From NCBI RefSeq assembly GCF_002258785.1, contig NZ_NOYI01000018.1:1-64000 (forward strand): a stretch of 64,000 nt of DNA, written 5' to 3'. Positions 1-7,790 of the stretch are shown one piece after another. The first letter of the stretch is position 1. Each line of letters opens with the position of its first letter. This DNA comes from Rhodococcus sp. 06-235-1A. Lineage in GTDB: Bacteria > Actinomycetota > Actinomycetes > Mycobacteriales > Mycobacteriaceae. Under the pieces are notes generated by a model. It searched no databases, was not told the DNA's origin, and saw only the letters and a program-made list of their open reading frames with translations. Made by a program: the position numbers and the translations under genes.

Positions 1-324
1 TCAACTAGCAAAAAATAAAACCCTCTCACCTCAGACGGGAAGAATGAAGCAAGAAGATGTCACACCCAAACCCCAAAAGGCTTGAGCGCCAAAAACATTT
101 CGGCACTGACATTCATCGACACACTGTTGAGTTCTCAAAGAACACGCACACACCGTCATCACCGCCTTCGCGGTAACTTCGGGGCTTACACGCTCGAACC
201 CCAGACATGACTCATTACTTTCGAGCCTTGCCTGGGTTGTTCAGTGCACACTCCGTACGACCTCGTTGCCCCGGTCCGTGAAGACCAGGTCGGTGTCCGT
301 GTCGCTCTGACTCGACAAAAGTTA
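1..324 (-). other. rRNA operon leader (upstream of a 16S gene beyond the left edge)
   Basis: Read on the minus strand, this stretch carries the block TTTGAGAACTCAACAGTG (about 122-139), which is typical of actinobacterial rRNA leaders and is linked to antitermination and processing. It is followed by the T-rich tract that normally sits just before the 16S gene. The 16S itself would start just outside position 1. No protein-coding gene is credible here. The leader would run from a start site near 310 leftwards out of the window. Confidence 0.7.
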
Positions 325-347
325 CGCGAAGACCAACACATACGCAA
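319..347 (-). promoter_or_regulatory. candidate rRNA operon promoter
   Basis: On the minus strand a TTGCGT element (342-347) lies 17 bases upstream of TAACTT (319-324). This is correct -35/-10 spacing and a fair match to actinobacterial housekeeping promoters. It lies just upstream of the leader and just downstream of the hairpin at 351-391. Other start sites further into the leader are possible. Confidence 0.35.
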
Positions 348-350
348 ATC

Positions 351-391
351 GCCTGGTCAGATGTAATTTCTGTGTGAACATCTGACCAGGC
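351..391 (-). terminator. perfect 13-bp inverted repeat, terminator after ridA
   Basis: The arms at 351-363 and 379-391 (GCCTGGTCAGATG and its complement) are perfect, with a 15-base loop. The repeat starts about 20 bases past the ridA stop and lies directly before the candidate rRNA promoter. It probably ends the kinase-iclR-ridA transcript and insulates the rRNA operon. There is no long U tract, so it may be a weak or Rho-assisted terminator. Confidence 0.6.
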
Positions 392-409
392 GACCCGGTA
401 AGAGGTCCG

Positions 410-811
410 TCAGACGATCGCAACGGCATCGATCTCGACCAACATCTCGTCCCTCGGCAGTCCTGTGAACACCGTGGTGCGGCTCGGCAGTACGTCGCCG
501 GAGGTGTGTGCGGAGACAAAAGCGCCGTAAGCGTCGTTCATGATCGAGAAGTCCTCACGCTTGGTCAGATACACGCGCAGCATCACGACGTCGTCGAACG
601 TCGCACCGCCGGCCTCGACGATGGCTTTGACGTTTTCGAGAGTGCGAGTGGTCTGCGCAGCGACATCGCCTGGGTACAGGTACTCGCTGGTAGCGGGATC
701 CACCGGACCCTGTCCGGATACCTGCACGAACGGGCCCTTCCGTACTCCCTGAGAGAATGTGTGGGCGGGTGCCGGGGCTCCTGTGGTGCGGATTTCGATC
801 TTCTCGCTCAT
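410..811 (-). CDS. ridA: RidA family enamine/imine deaminase
   Basis: This 133-residue protein has the length and pattern of the Rid/YjgF/UK114 family. Members form trimers and hydrolyse reactive 2-aminoacrylate-type enamines and imines released by PLP lyases. The carboxylate-binding arginine is visible as Arg111 in PSRTTV, and Glu126 near the C-terminus is the usual second key residue. The start overlaps the iclR stop by 4 bases (ATGA), so it is translated with the kinase-iclR operon. The PLP lyase in the divergent operon makes exactly the type of intermediate RidA clears, which suggests a dedicated role here rather than a housekeeping one. That link is inference. Confidence 0.85.
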   Translation of the reverse strand: MSEKIEIRTTGAPAPAHTFSQGVRKGPFVQVSGQGPVDPATSEYLYPGDVAAQTTRTLENVKAIVEAGGATFDDVVMLRVYLTKREDFSIMNDAYGAFVSAHTSGDVLPSRTTVFTGLPRDEMLVEIDAVAIV

Positions 812-1605
812 TTTTTTCCTTCCATCGGGCTCTTGTCGGTTGTCATACGGTCATGGAGTTCCTGCGGCCGCCAGCCCAGCCCCTCGGAGATCGCTGCAGC
901 CGTCCGTTGCACTTCGGGCAGCGCAGCCAGCACCTGTTCGTGGTCGAGCAGCATGTCGGGCACCGACATCGATACGGCGGCCACGACGTCACCCGTGCCA
1001 TTTCGCACCGCGGCACCGACGCAGTTGACGAACGACTCGTGCTCCTCGCGGTCCTCCGCGAATCCCTGCTCGAGCACCAGGTCCAGCTCACGCAAGTATT
1101 GCTCCGACGTCGAAATGGTTCGGTCGGTGAACTGTGTGTAGGTGATGCGATGCGCAATCTGCTCACGCTCTACCTCTGGGCGTGCAGCGATCAAGATCTT
1201 GCCGACGGCTGTGCAGTGCAACGGCGCAGGCTTTCCGACCCGCGAATACATCCGCACGCTCTGTTTGGCGTCGAACTTGTCGATGTAGATCACCTCCCCC
1301 GCTTCGTAGGTTGCCAGGTGGATGGTCTGACCGGTGATCGTGTTGAGCTCGGCCAGGTGTGGCCGGGCAATGCTTCGTATGTCTCGCTGTTCGAGTGCGT
1401 GGTTGGCCAGTTCGAACAGTCGCGATCCGAGTTGATACCTGTGATCGGCCCCGTGCTGGACGAACCGGTCGCCTTCCATGGTGCGTAGCAGTCGCAACAC
1501 GGTGGTCTTGTGCACGCCGAGAACAGTTGCCAACTCGTCCAGAGTTCTCGATCCGTCGCCGAGCAGTCCGAGGATCGTCAACGCTCGCGACAGACTTTGA
1601 CTCAT
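808..1605 (-). CDS. IclR family transcriptional regulator
   Basis: This 265-residue protein has an N-terminal winged helix-turn-helix (about 5-65; recognition helix near 31-43) followed by an IclR effector domain of the family's usual size. The ATG at 1605 was chosen because it overlaps the kinase stop by 4 bases and gives a normal IclR N-terminus. A longer reading frame upstream is only the shadow of the kinase gene. It lies between a KDG-type kinase and ridA and probably controls both divergent operons through the repeats near 2689-2720. Related regulators (KdgR) respond to 2-keto-3-deoxygluconate, a good ligand candidate here. Confidence 0.85.
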   Translation of the reverse strand: MSQSLSRALTILGLLGDGSRTLDELATVLGVHKTTVLRLLRTMEGDRFVQHGADHRYQLGSRLFELANHALEQRDIRSIARPHLAELNTITGQTIHLATYEAGEVIYIDKFDAKQSVRMYSRVGKPAPLHCTAVGKILIAARPEVEREQIAHRITYTQFTDRTISTSEQYLRELDLVLEQGFAEDREEHESFVNCVGAAVRNGTGDVVAAVSMSVPDMLLDHEQVLAALPEVQRTAAAISEGLGWRPQELHDRMTTDKSPMEGKK

Positions 1606-2624
1606 TGCGGCACTTCCGAACACCGTGTGGATGTGGCCGCATAGTCCAGCGTCGCCCACTGTTCGTCGCTGAGTTCGGCAAGCTGCAACAACACGTCGAG
1701 AGGGAGAACGGACGCTATGTCGCCGTGCCCGGTCAGGGCACCAGCCGCACACAGATGGCCGAACCGAACGCTCTCGACGGCACTCCTGCCCAACAGCAAC
1801 CCCGTCAGGTATCCGCCCGCGAAAGCGTCTCCGGCACCGATTCTTTCGACCACCTCGAGCTTCAGCGCCGGCACATCGACTCGAGTGGTGCCCTCGAAGG
1901 CCGTGACGGTGTGGGCATCGTTCTTGATCACCAAGTGCTGCGGTTGCGGAAACAACGCGCGCAATTCCGCCGGATCCGACGTTCCGAACACCAACGATGC
2001 TTCGTCGGCCCCCATGAAGACCACGTTGCTTCCACGGACATGTTCGCCGAGTACGTCCGCGGCTGCGTGTTCACGAGACTTCCACAGTGCCGGTCGATAG
2101 TTCAGATCGAATCCGACGGTGGTGGATCGGTCCATCAACGCTCTCGTCAAATCGGCGGCCGAGTCCGATATGGCCACGGTTATTCCGGTGAAGTGAATAA
2201 GGTCGGCGCGGGACACCAGACCCGAAGCTTCCTCGCCGATTCCATTGCGCGACAACGCACTCGCGGCGGATCCAGCGCGGAAGTAGGTCATCGCACTGGC
2301 CCCGTGCGCGAGATCGTATCCGCCACCGGAGCCCGATCCCCGTTCCTTGAGATACATACCGGTGGGGCGCTCGTCGTCGATCGTGACGCCCGACGTATCG
2401 ACACCTGCGTCCGCCAACTGTCGCACCAGATACCGCCCGAATCCGTCGTCGCCGACACGCGAGATCCACGCGGCGTCGACACCCAACTGAGCGAGAACCC
2501 TGGCTACGTTCGCCTCGGCACCACCGGACGTGCGGTGAAACGTCTCCGAATTCTCCAGTGGACCCGGTTCCGCAACCAGAACGACGAGGCCTTCACCTAC
2601 ACACACCGCTCGTGGTGTTTTCAC
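1602..2624 (-). CDS. PfkB family sugar kinase, likely 2-keto-3-deoxygluconate kinase
   Basis: This 340-residue ribokinase-type kinase carries the substrate motif GGAEAN (34-39), the block FDLNYRPALW (172-181) typical of KDG kinases, and the ATP/anion-hole motif GAGDAFAGG (263-271) with Asp266 as catalytic base. It would phosphorylate 2-keto-3-deoxygluconate to KDPG, the substrate of the aldolase encoded in the divergent operon. The GTG start at 2624 follows a clear GAGGAG ribosome site; in-frame ATGs further upstream fall inside the regulatory region. It is the first gene of a three-gene operon with iclR and ridA. Substrate identity is inferred from family motifs and context. Confidence 0.8.
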   Translation of the reverse strand: MKTPRAVCVGEGLVVLVAEPGPLENSETFHRTSGGAEANVARVLAQLGVDAAWISRVGDDGFGRYLVRQLADAGVDTSGVTIDDERPTGMYLKERGSGSGGGYDLAHGASAMTYFRAGSAASALSRNGIGEEASGLVSRADLIHFTGITVAISDSAADLTRALMDRSTTVGFDLNYRPALWKSREHAAADVLGEHVRGSNVVFMGADEASLVFGTSDPAELRALFPQPQHLVIKNDAHTVTAFEGTTRVDVPALKLEVVERIGAGDAFAGGYLTGLLLGRSAVESVRFGHLCAAGALTGHGDIASVLPLDVLLQLAELSDEQWATLDYAATSTRCSEVPQ

Positions 2625-2688
2625 GTCGATCTCCTCGAACTCTTGCGGGAACCCTGGCTGTCGTTGCAGACTACAAACCATAAACATA

Positions 2689-2720
2689 TTGCGCAACCAG
2701 CGTTGCAAAATACGCAACGC
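2689..2720. promoter_or_regulatory. candidate IclR operator between divergent operons
   Basis: TTGCGCAA (2689-2696) is a perfect 8-bp palindrome. It is followed at once by a 7-bp inverted repeat, GCGTTGC (2700-2706) and GCAACGC (2714-2720), separated by 7 bases. Repeated GTTGC/GCAAC half-sites are typical of IclR-family binding sites. The element sits in the 125-bp gap between the kinase and PLP lyase starts, so one regulator could control both. Confidence 0.55.
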
Positions 2721-2749
2721 ATTGAGCTCTTCACACGAAGGAGACGAAC

Positions 2750-4033
2750 GTGATCGACGCCGTTGCCGTCGAGGGCCTGAACCAGCGAACCCTCGGACCG
2801 GAGCACAAAGCACTACCCCCTCGGTCGTGGGGCCACACCGTCGAGAGCTTTCTCGCCACGACTCCGCGACTGTCCGAATTCACGACCCCGGTACTCACCC
2901 TCGATCGCGCGCGGATCGCGTCCAACATCTCGGTCATGGCCGAGTGGACGGCACGTGCGGGCGTACTACTCGCACCTCACGGCAAGACGTCGATGTCTCC
3001 GCAACTGTGGAAACAACAGCTCGATGCCGGAAGCTGGGCAATCACCCTGGCGACCGGATGGCAGGTTCAGGTGGCGCGCGCCTTCGATGTGGAGCGGGTC
3101 ATCCTCGCCAATGCCCAGATCGACCCCGTCGCGTTGACGTGGATTGCGGCCGAACTGGATTCACACCCGACCTTCGAGTTCTACTGCTGGGCAGACAGCG
3201 TCGCGACCGTGCACGAAATGGACCGAATTCTCTCGGCTCGGGGACATCGCCCGATCGCGGTCATCGTCGAACTCGGTGGCCCACACGGTCGGACCGGTGC
3301 GCGCTCGATCGAGGAAGCGACCGCTGTAGCCCGAGCAATCGCGACATCGTCCCGCCTGACCTTGGCCGGCGTCGGCGGCTATGAGGGCGCGCTCAGCCAC
3401 GACCGTTCCGACACCGGTCTCGAAACGGTTCGCACCTACCTCGACAACGTCGCCGGTCTGCATCGCTCACTCGACGCGGAGGGGTTGTACGGCGAGCATG
3501 CACTGGTGACCGCGGGCGGCAGCGCTTATCAGGATCTCGTTGTCGAGCGACTGCATTCCCTCACCACTGCAGACGGCGTACGTACCGACGTGGTGCTTCG
3601 CTCGGGTGCCTACGTGGTGCACGACGATGGATTCTATTCACAGATTTCGCCGCTCACTCCCACCAGAACGGACGCGCCCCTGACATCGGCGATGCACGGA
3701 TGGGCCCGTTCGGTCTCCCGCCCCGAACCAGGACTCGCATTGCTCGACGCAGGTAAACGGGACTTCCCTTTCGACGAGGGAATGCCCGTCCCGCAGCTCA
3801 TTCGAGGGACCGAGATCCTCGACCCTGGGGCCGAGGTGACCGCACTGAACGACCAACACGCCTTCCTTCGGCTACCGGCCGGGGAAGCGGCAGCACTGCC
3901 GGTGGGCTCGGTGGTTCGACTGGGTCTGTCACATCCCTGCACCGCATTCGACAAGTGGCGTCTCGTTCCCGTGATCGACGACGCGGACAGCGGCGACCCC
4001 CAGGTGGTCGATCTCGTCCACACATTCTTCTAG
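2750..4033 (+). CDS. fold-type III PLP enzyme, DSD1/D-threonine-aldolase-like; possible D-glucosaminate dehydratase
   Basis: This 427-residue protein has an alanine-racemase-like barrel with the PLP lysine in PHGKT (Lys79). Its C-terminal domain has the HPC metal-binding pair (His395, Cys397) seen in yeast D-serine dehydratase and D-threonine aldolases. Members split or dehydrate beta-hydroxy D-amino acids, and Pseudomonas D-glucosaminate dehydratase is reported to have aldolase activity of this sort. The GTG start at 2750 has a strong AAGGAG site. It is first in an operon with a D-aminoacylase-type deacylase, KDPG aldolase and GntP permease. That context favours D-glucosaminate to 2-keto-3-deoxygluconate plus ammonia over D-serine. 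The family call is firm; the substrate is inference. Confidence 0.75.
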   Translation: MIDAVAVEGLNQRTLGPEHKALPPRSWGHTVESFLATTPRLSEFTTPVLTLDRARIASNISVMAEWTARAGVLLAPHGKTSMSPQLWKQQLDAGSWAITLATGWQVQVARAFDVERVILANAQIDPVALTWIAAELDSHPTFEFYCWADSVATVHEMDRILSARGHRPIAVIVELGGPHGRTGARSIEEATAVARAIATSSRLTLAGVGGYEGALSHDRSDTGLETVRTYLDNVAGLHRSLDAEGLYGEHALVTAGGSAYQDLVVERLHSLTTADGVRTDVVLRSGAYVVHDDGFYSQISPLTPTRTDAPLTSAMHGWARSVSRPEPGLALLDAGKRDFPFDEGMPVPQLIRGTEILDPGAEVTALNDQHAFLRLPAGEAAALPVGSVVRLGLSHPCTAFDKWRLVPVIDDADSGDPQVVDLVHTFF

Positions 4034-4047
4034 AGAGACAAAATCTT

Positions 4048-5661
4048 ATGCCCAGCACTCTCTTTCGAGGTGCCGACGTCATCGACGGCACCGGATCGCC
4101 ACGCCTGCGTCGCGATGTTCTCGTTCGCGACGGAATCATCGCATCGATCGGCGAACCCGGAACCGTGCCCGGGGCCGACAGAATCGTCGACGCCTCGCCC
4201 GGTCAGATCCTCTCTCCCGGATTCATCGACATGCACGCTCATTCCGATCTGCGGCTACTGACCGACCCCGATCACTTCCCGAAGATCAGTCAAGGCGTCA
4301 CCACCGAGGTCATAGGTCAGGACGGTATCGCCTACGCCCCGATCGACGACGCGACACTGGACGTGGTGCGACGTCAGATTGCCGGATGGAACGGCAACCC
4401 CGTCGACCTCGACTTCTCGTGGCGGTCGGTCTCCGAGTACCTCGCTCGGCTGGACCAGGGCATCACCCCGAACGCTGCGTATCTCGTCCCTCAAGGCACA
4501 TTGCGCTACCTCGCGGTGGGTGCGGATCAGCGCCCTGCGACACCGTCCGAGATCGTCCACATGCAGGAGTTGTTGGCTCAGGGCTTACGAGAAGGTGCCG
4601 TCGGGATGTCCAGCGGGTTGACCTACACGCCCGGAATGTATGCGGACACCAGCGAATTGCGTGCACTGTGCGAGGTCGTCGCCGAGTTCGGTGGGTTCTA
4701 CGCGCCACATACCCGGTCGTACGGCGCGGGAGCACTCGACGCGTACCAGGAAATGCTCGACCTCTCCCGCGATACGGGATGCGCACTTCATCTGACGCAC
4801 GCCACGATGAACTTCGGAGTGAATCGTGGAAGGGCACGCGAGTTTCTCGACCGCGTCGACTCCGCGATCGCCGACGGATGCGATGTCACCCTCGACACGT
4901 ATCCGTACCTGCCCGGAGCCACCACTCTGTCTGCGCTGCTGCCGAGTTGGGCGATGTCGGGCGGCCCGGACCGAGCCCTGGAAAGACTCGACGATCCGGA
5001 GATGCGGCGGCGCATCACGCAGGATGTCGACGTCGACGGGTCCGACGGCTGCCATGGAGTCACGGTCGAGTGGGACACGATCCAGCTCAGCGGTGTAGCC
5101 AATCCCGAACTCGATCGGTACGTCGGCCGCACGATGTCCGACATCGCAGCCGACGAGGGACGCTCACCGGTGAACGTGTTCTTCGACTTCCTACGACGCG
5201 ACGCCTTGGCCACCACCATTCTGCAGCACGTCGGGCACGAGGAGAACGTGCGCGCGATCATGGCGCATCCGCACCACATGGGCGGCAGTGACGCGATTCT
5301 CGTGGGCGAGAAGCCGCACCCCCGTGCCTGGGGAACCTTCCCGCGCTACCTCGGACATTACGTGCGTGACGAGCAACTCCTGACACTGGAGGACTGCATC
5401 AATCACCTGACCGGACGTCCGGCCGCACGGCTGAGACTGCACGGACGCGGCACGATTGCCGAGGGACATGCAGCCGATCTCGTGCTGTTCGACCCGGCAA
5501 CCGTGCGCGATACCGCCACCTTCGAGCACCCGAAACAACAAGCCGAGGGCATAAGCCACGTCATGGTGAACGGCGCATTCGCCATCGACGATCACCGTTC
5601 CACCCACTCACTGGCAGGCCACGCCCTGCGCATGGATTCCACCCGAAAGCAGACGTCATGA
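4048..5661 (+). CDS. N-acyl-D-amino-acid deacylase (D-aminoacylase) family amidohydrolase
   Basis: This 537-residue protein matches the length of zinc-dependent D-aminoacylases. The metal-binding HxH is in DMHAHSD (His63, His65), inside an amidohydrolase barrel flanked by the usual small beta domain at both ends. The ATG at 4048 lies 14 bases after the lyase stop; a longer frame would run back into the lyase. The stop overlaps the aldolase start (ATGA). In this cluster it could remove the acetyl group from N-acetyl-D-glucosaminate, which has D-amino-acid stereochemistry at C2, to feed the lyase. Deacylation of ordinary N-acyl-D-amino acids is the conservative alternative. Confidence 0.8.
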   Translation: MPSTLFRGADVIDGTGSPRLRRDVLVRDGIIASIGEPGTVPGADRIVDASPGQILSPGFIDMHAHSDLRLLTDPDHFPKISQGVTTEVIGQDGIAYAPIDDATLDVVRRQIAGWNGNPVDLDFSWRSVSEYLARLDQGITPNAAYLVPQGTLRYLAVGADQRPATPSEIVHMQELLAQGLREGAVGMSSGLTYTPGMYADTSELRALCEVVAEFGGFYAPHTRSYGAGALDAYQEMLDLSRDTGCALHLTHATMNFGVNRGRAREFLDRVDSAIADGCDVTLDTYPYLPGATTLSALLPSWAMSGGPDRALERLDDPEMRRRITQDVDVDGSDGCHGVTVEWDTIQLSGVANPELDRYVGRTMSDIAADEGRSPVNVFFDFLRRDALATTILQHVGHEENVRAIMAHPHHMGGSDAILVGEKPHPRAWGTFPRYLGHYVRDEQLLTLEDCINHLTGRPAARLRLHGRGTIAEGHAADLVLFDPATVRDTATFEHPKQQAEGISHVMVNGAFAIDDHRSTHSLAGHALRMDSTRKQTS

Positions 5662-6296
5662 ACGCACTGTCGACAATTCTCGAGGACCGCGCACTGTCGG
5701 TCGTCCGAGCCCCGCATATCTCCGATCCCGCGGCGCTGGCAGATGCGCTCGCGCGCGGGGGTATTCGCGCACTGGAGCTGACATTCACCACCCCGGGTGT
5801 CCTGGAGTTGATCCAGGCCGCGTCGGATGCACGTGCCGTCGTCGGGGCAGGCACCGTCCTCACCGCGGATCAAGCGCGGTCTGCGGTGGACGCCGGTGCG
5901 CGGTTCGTCGTCACACCCGGGCTGCGACCCGACGTCGCTGCAGTGGTCACCGATGCCGGAATCCCGCTGATGATGGGCGCGCTCACACCGTCCGAAGTGA
6001 TGACCGCCCTCGATCTCGGGGCAGACGCGGTCAAGATATTTCCGGCGCGGACCGTCGGGCCGGCGTATTTCAAGGATTTGCTCGGCCCCTTTCCCGACGC
6101 ACAACTCGTTCCGTCGGGCGGTGTCAACGCGGGAAACGCCGCTCAATTTCTCGCAGCCGGTGCCGTGGCAGTGACTGCGGGCACCGATGTGGTTCCACCG
6201 GCGTCGGTCGCCGCCGCCCAGTGGGACGACATCACCACACGAGCGCAGGCGTTCGTGGCAGCTATCAGTGCAGACATCAAGGAAGGCTCGTCATGA
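5658..6296 (+). CDS. eda: KDPG/KHG aldolase (2-dehydro-3-deoxyphosphogluconate aldolase)
   Basis: This 212-residue class I aldolase has the usual family length. The Schiff-base lysine is Lys126 in KIFPA. GAGTVL (63-68), FVVTPGL (83-89) and the phosphate-binding VPSGGV (151-156) are all present. It splits KDPG into pyruvate and glyceraldehyde 3-phosphate, completing the route served by the divergent KDG-type kinase. It overlaps the deacylase upstream and the permease downstream by 4 bases each, so the three are translationally coupled. Confidence 0.88.
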   Translation: MNALSTILEDRALSVVRAPHISDPAALADALARGGIRALELTFTTPGVLELIQAASDARAVVGAGTVLTADQARSAVDAGARFVVTPGLRPDVAAVVTDAGIPLMMGALTPSEVMTALDLGADAVKIFPARTVGPAYFKDLLGPFPDAQLVPSGGVNAGNAAQFLAAGAVAVTAGTDVVPPASVAAAQWDDITTRAQAFVAAISADIKEGSS

Positions 6297-7732
6297 ATTC
6301 TGTCGTCGACTGGCTCAGGACATCCACGCCAGGTCTACTCGTATTGTGCGGCATCGCGATTGCCGTACTGCTGGTAGTCATCATCAAGGTCAAGCTGGAG
6401 CCATTCATCGCGCTGCTCATCGTCGGGCTCGGGTTGGCCCTCGCTGCGGGCCTTCCGGTCAACGAGATCGTCGGCACGGCGATCAAGAGCAACGAGTCTT
6501 TGCTCGAAACCGGCTTCGGTGGCATCCTCGGGCACATTGCGGTCATCATCGGATTGGGAACCGTGCTCGGCGCGATCCTCGAAAAGTCGGGTGGCGCACA
6601 GGCATTGACCGCAAAGCTCCTGGGTGTGTTCGGAGAACGCGGTGCACCCATAGCGATGGGCCTGCTGGGCTTGATCTTCGGTATTCCGGTGTTCTTCGAC
6701 ATCGGCATCTTCGTCTTGGCACCGCTGGTGTACGTGGCGGCACGCCAGGGCGGAAAGTCACTGGTCCTCTACGCGCTGCCCATGCTGGCGGGTCTGTCCA
6801 TGACGCACGCATTTCTGCCGCCGCATCCCGGGCCGGTTGCCCTGGGCGGCCTGCTCGAAGTGAACCTCGGATGGCTCATTCTGTTTGGCTTCATCTGCGG
6901 AATACCGGGTTTCATCGCCGCGGGACTGGTGTGGGGTAATTGGATCGGCAAGCGCATCATCGTCGACGTGCCCGAGGACTTCATCAACGACGGAGACGAC
7001 ACGACCGCCGAGGGCGGTGGTGCCGGCACGGTAGCAACCAAGCGTCCGGTGATCACGACGCCGCCGTCGGTGGGAACAATCGGAGCAATCATTGCAGTTC
7101 CCCTGGTACTGATCCTCGGTGCCACATTCGGCAGCATTCTGCTCGATCCAGGCAATCTCCTCGAAGTGCTGACGTTCTTCGGTACACCGGCTGTCGCACT
7201 GCTGATCGCAGTGCTGATCGCGTTCTATGTGCTGGGTATTCGACGTGGCTCCACTGTTCAGGAACTGAGCAAGCTGACCGGAGAGTCTTTGCGTCCGGTC
7301 GGCATGCTGCTACTAGTCGTCGGAGCAGGCGCGTTCTTCGGAAAGGTCATCTCCGCCACGGGGATCGGCACAGCACTGGCCGACACCATGGCGGCCGCGG
7401 GTCTGCCGATCATCGTGTTGGCCTACATCATCAGCTGCGCTCTCAGGGTCGCCCAGGGTTCGGCCACCGTGGCCATCGTGACCACCGGCGGCATCGTCGG
7501 ACCTCTGGTTGCAGCCCAGGACTACTCGGCTCCGGCCGTCGCGCTGATCGCCATGTCCATCGCGGCAGGTTCGATCATCGCCAGCCACGTCAACGACGGC
7601 GGATTCTGGATCATCTCGAAATTCTTCAACCTGACCGTCAAGCAGACGCTACAGACGTGGACCGTACTGGAGACGATCCTGTCCGTGGTCAGCTTCGCCG
7701 TCGCGGGCATTCTGTTCGCAATCATCGCCTAG
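6293..7732 (+). CDS. GntP family gluconate-type proton symporter
   Basis: This 479-residue hydrophobic protein has about a dozen membrane segments and the GntP hallmarks, including an early block rich in Gly and Leu, PPHPGP near the middle and the AQGSATVA stretch in the C-terminal half. GntP proteins import gluconate and related sugar acids by proton symport. The ATG at 6293 overlaps the aldolase stop. As last gene of the operon, it would import the aldonic or amino-aldonic acid that the preceding enzymes break down. A GntP importer rather than an amino acid permease is one reason to prefer an aldonic substrate. Confidence 0.88.
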   Translation: MNSVVDWLRTSTPGLLVLCGIAIAVLLVVIIKVKLEPFIALLIVGLGLALAAGLPVNEIVGTAIKSNESLLETGFGGILGHIAVIIGLGTVLGAILEKSGGAQALTAKLLGVFGERGAPIAMGLLGLIFGIPVFFDIGIFVLAPLVYVAARQGGKSLVLYALPMLAGLSMTHAFLPPHPGPVALGGLLEVNLGWLILFGFICGIPGFIAAGLVWGNWIGKRIIVDVPEDFINDGDDTTAEGGGAGTVATKRPVITTPPSVGTIGAIIAVPLVLILGATFGSILLDPGNLLEVLTFFGTPAVALLIAVLIAFYVLGIRRGSTVQELSKLTGESLRPVGMLLLVVGAGAFFGKVISATGIGTALADTMAAAGLPIIVLAYIISCALRVAQGSATVAIVTTGGIVGPLVAAQDYSAPAVALIAMSIAAGSIIASHVNDGGFWIISKFFNLTVKQTLQTWTVLETILSVVSFAVAGILFAIIA

Positions 7733-7738
7733 AGCCAG

Positions 7739-7778
7739 TGGCGCGGTCGAGTGCCCCGGGCGGCACTCGATCGCGCCA
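7739..7778 (+). terminator. terminator hairpin after the GntP gene
   Basis: A 17-bp stem with one G-U pair (arms 7739-7755 and 7762-7778, loop of 6) begins 6 bases past the permease stop. It lies between two converging genes and may act in both directions. A U tract is essentially absent. Confidence 0.6.
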
Positions 7779-7790
7779 TTGCGCCGGCAC

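Noticed and set aside
506-1488. Long open frames on the plus strand opposite the ridA and iclR genes
   Set aside because: They are high-GC shadow frames. The minus-strand proteins show full family motifs, ribosome sites and ATGA coupling, and the plus-strand translations have Arg/Ser-rich random composition.
1359-2753. A 464-codon plus-strand frame across the kinase gene
   Set aside because: It is antisense to a clear PfkB kinase and runs through the promoter region; its translation matches no family.
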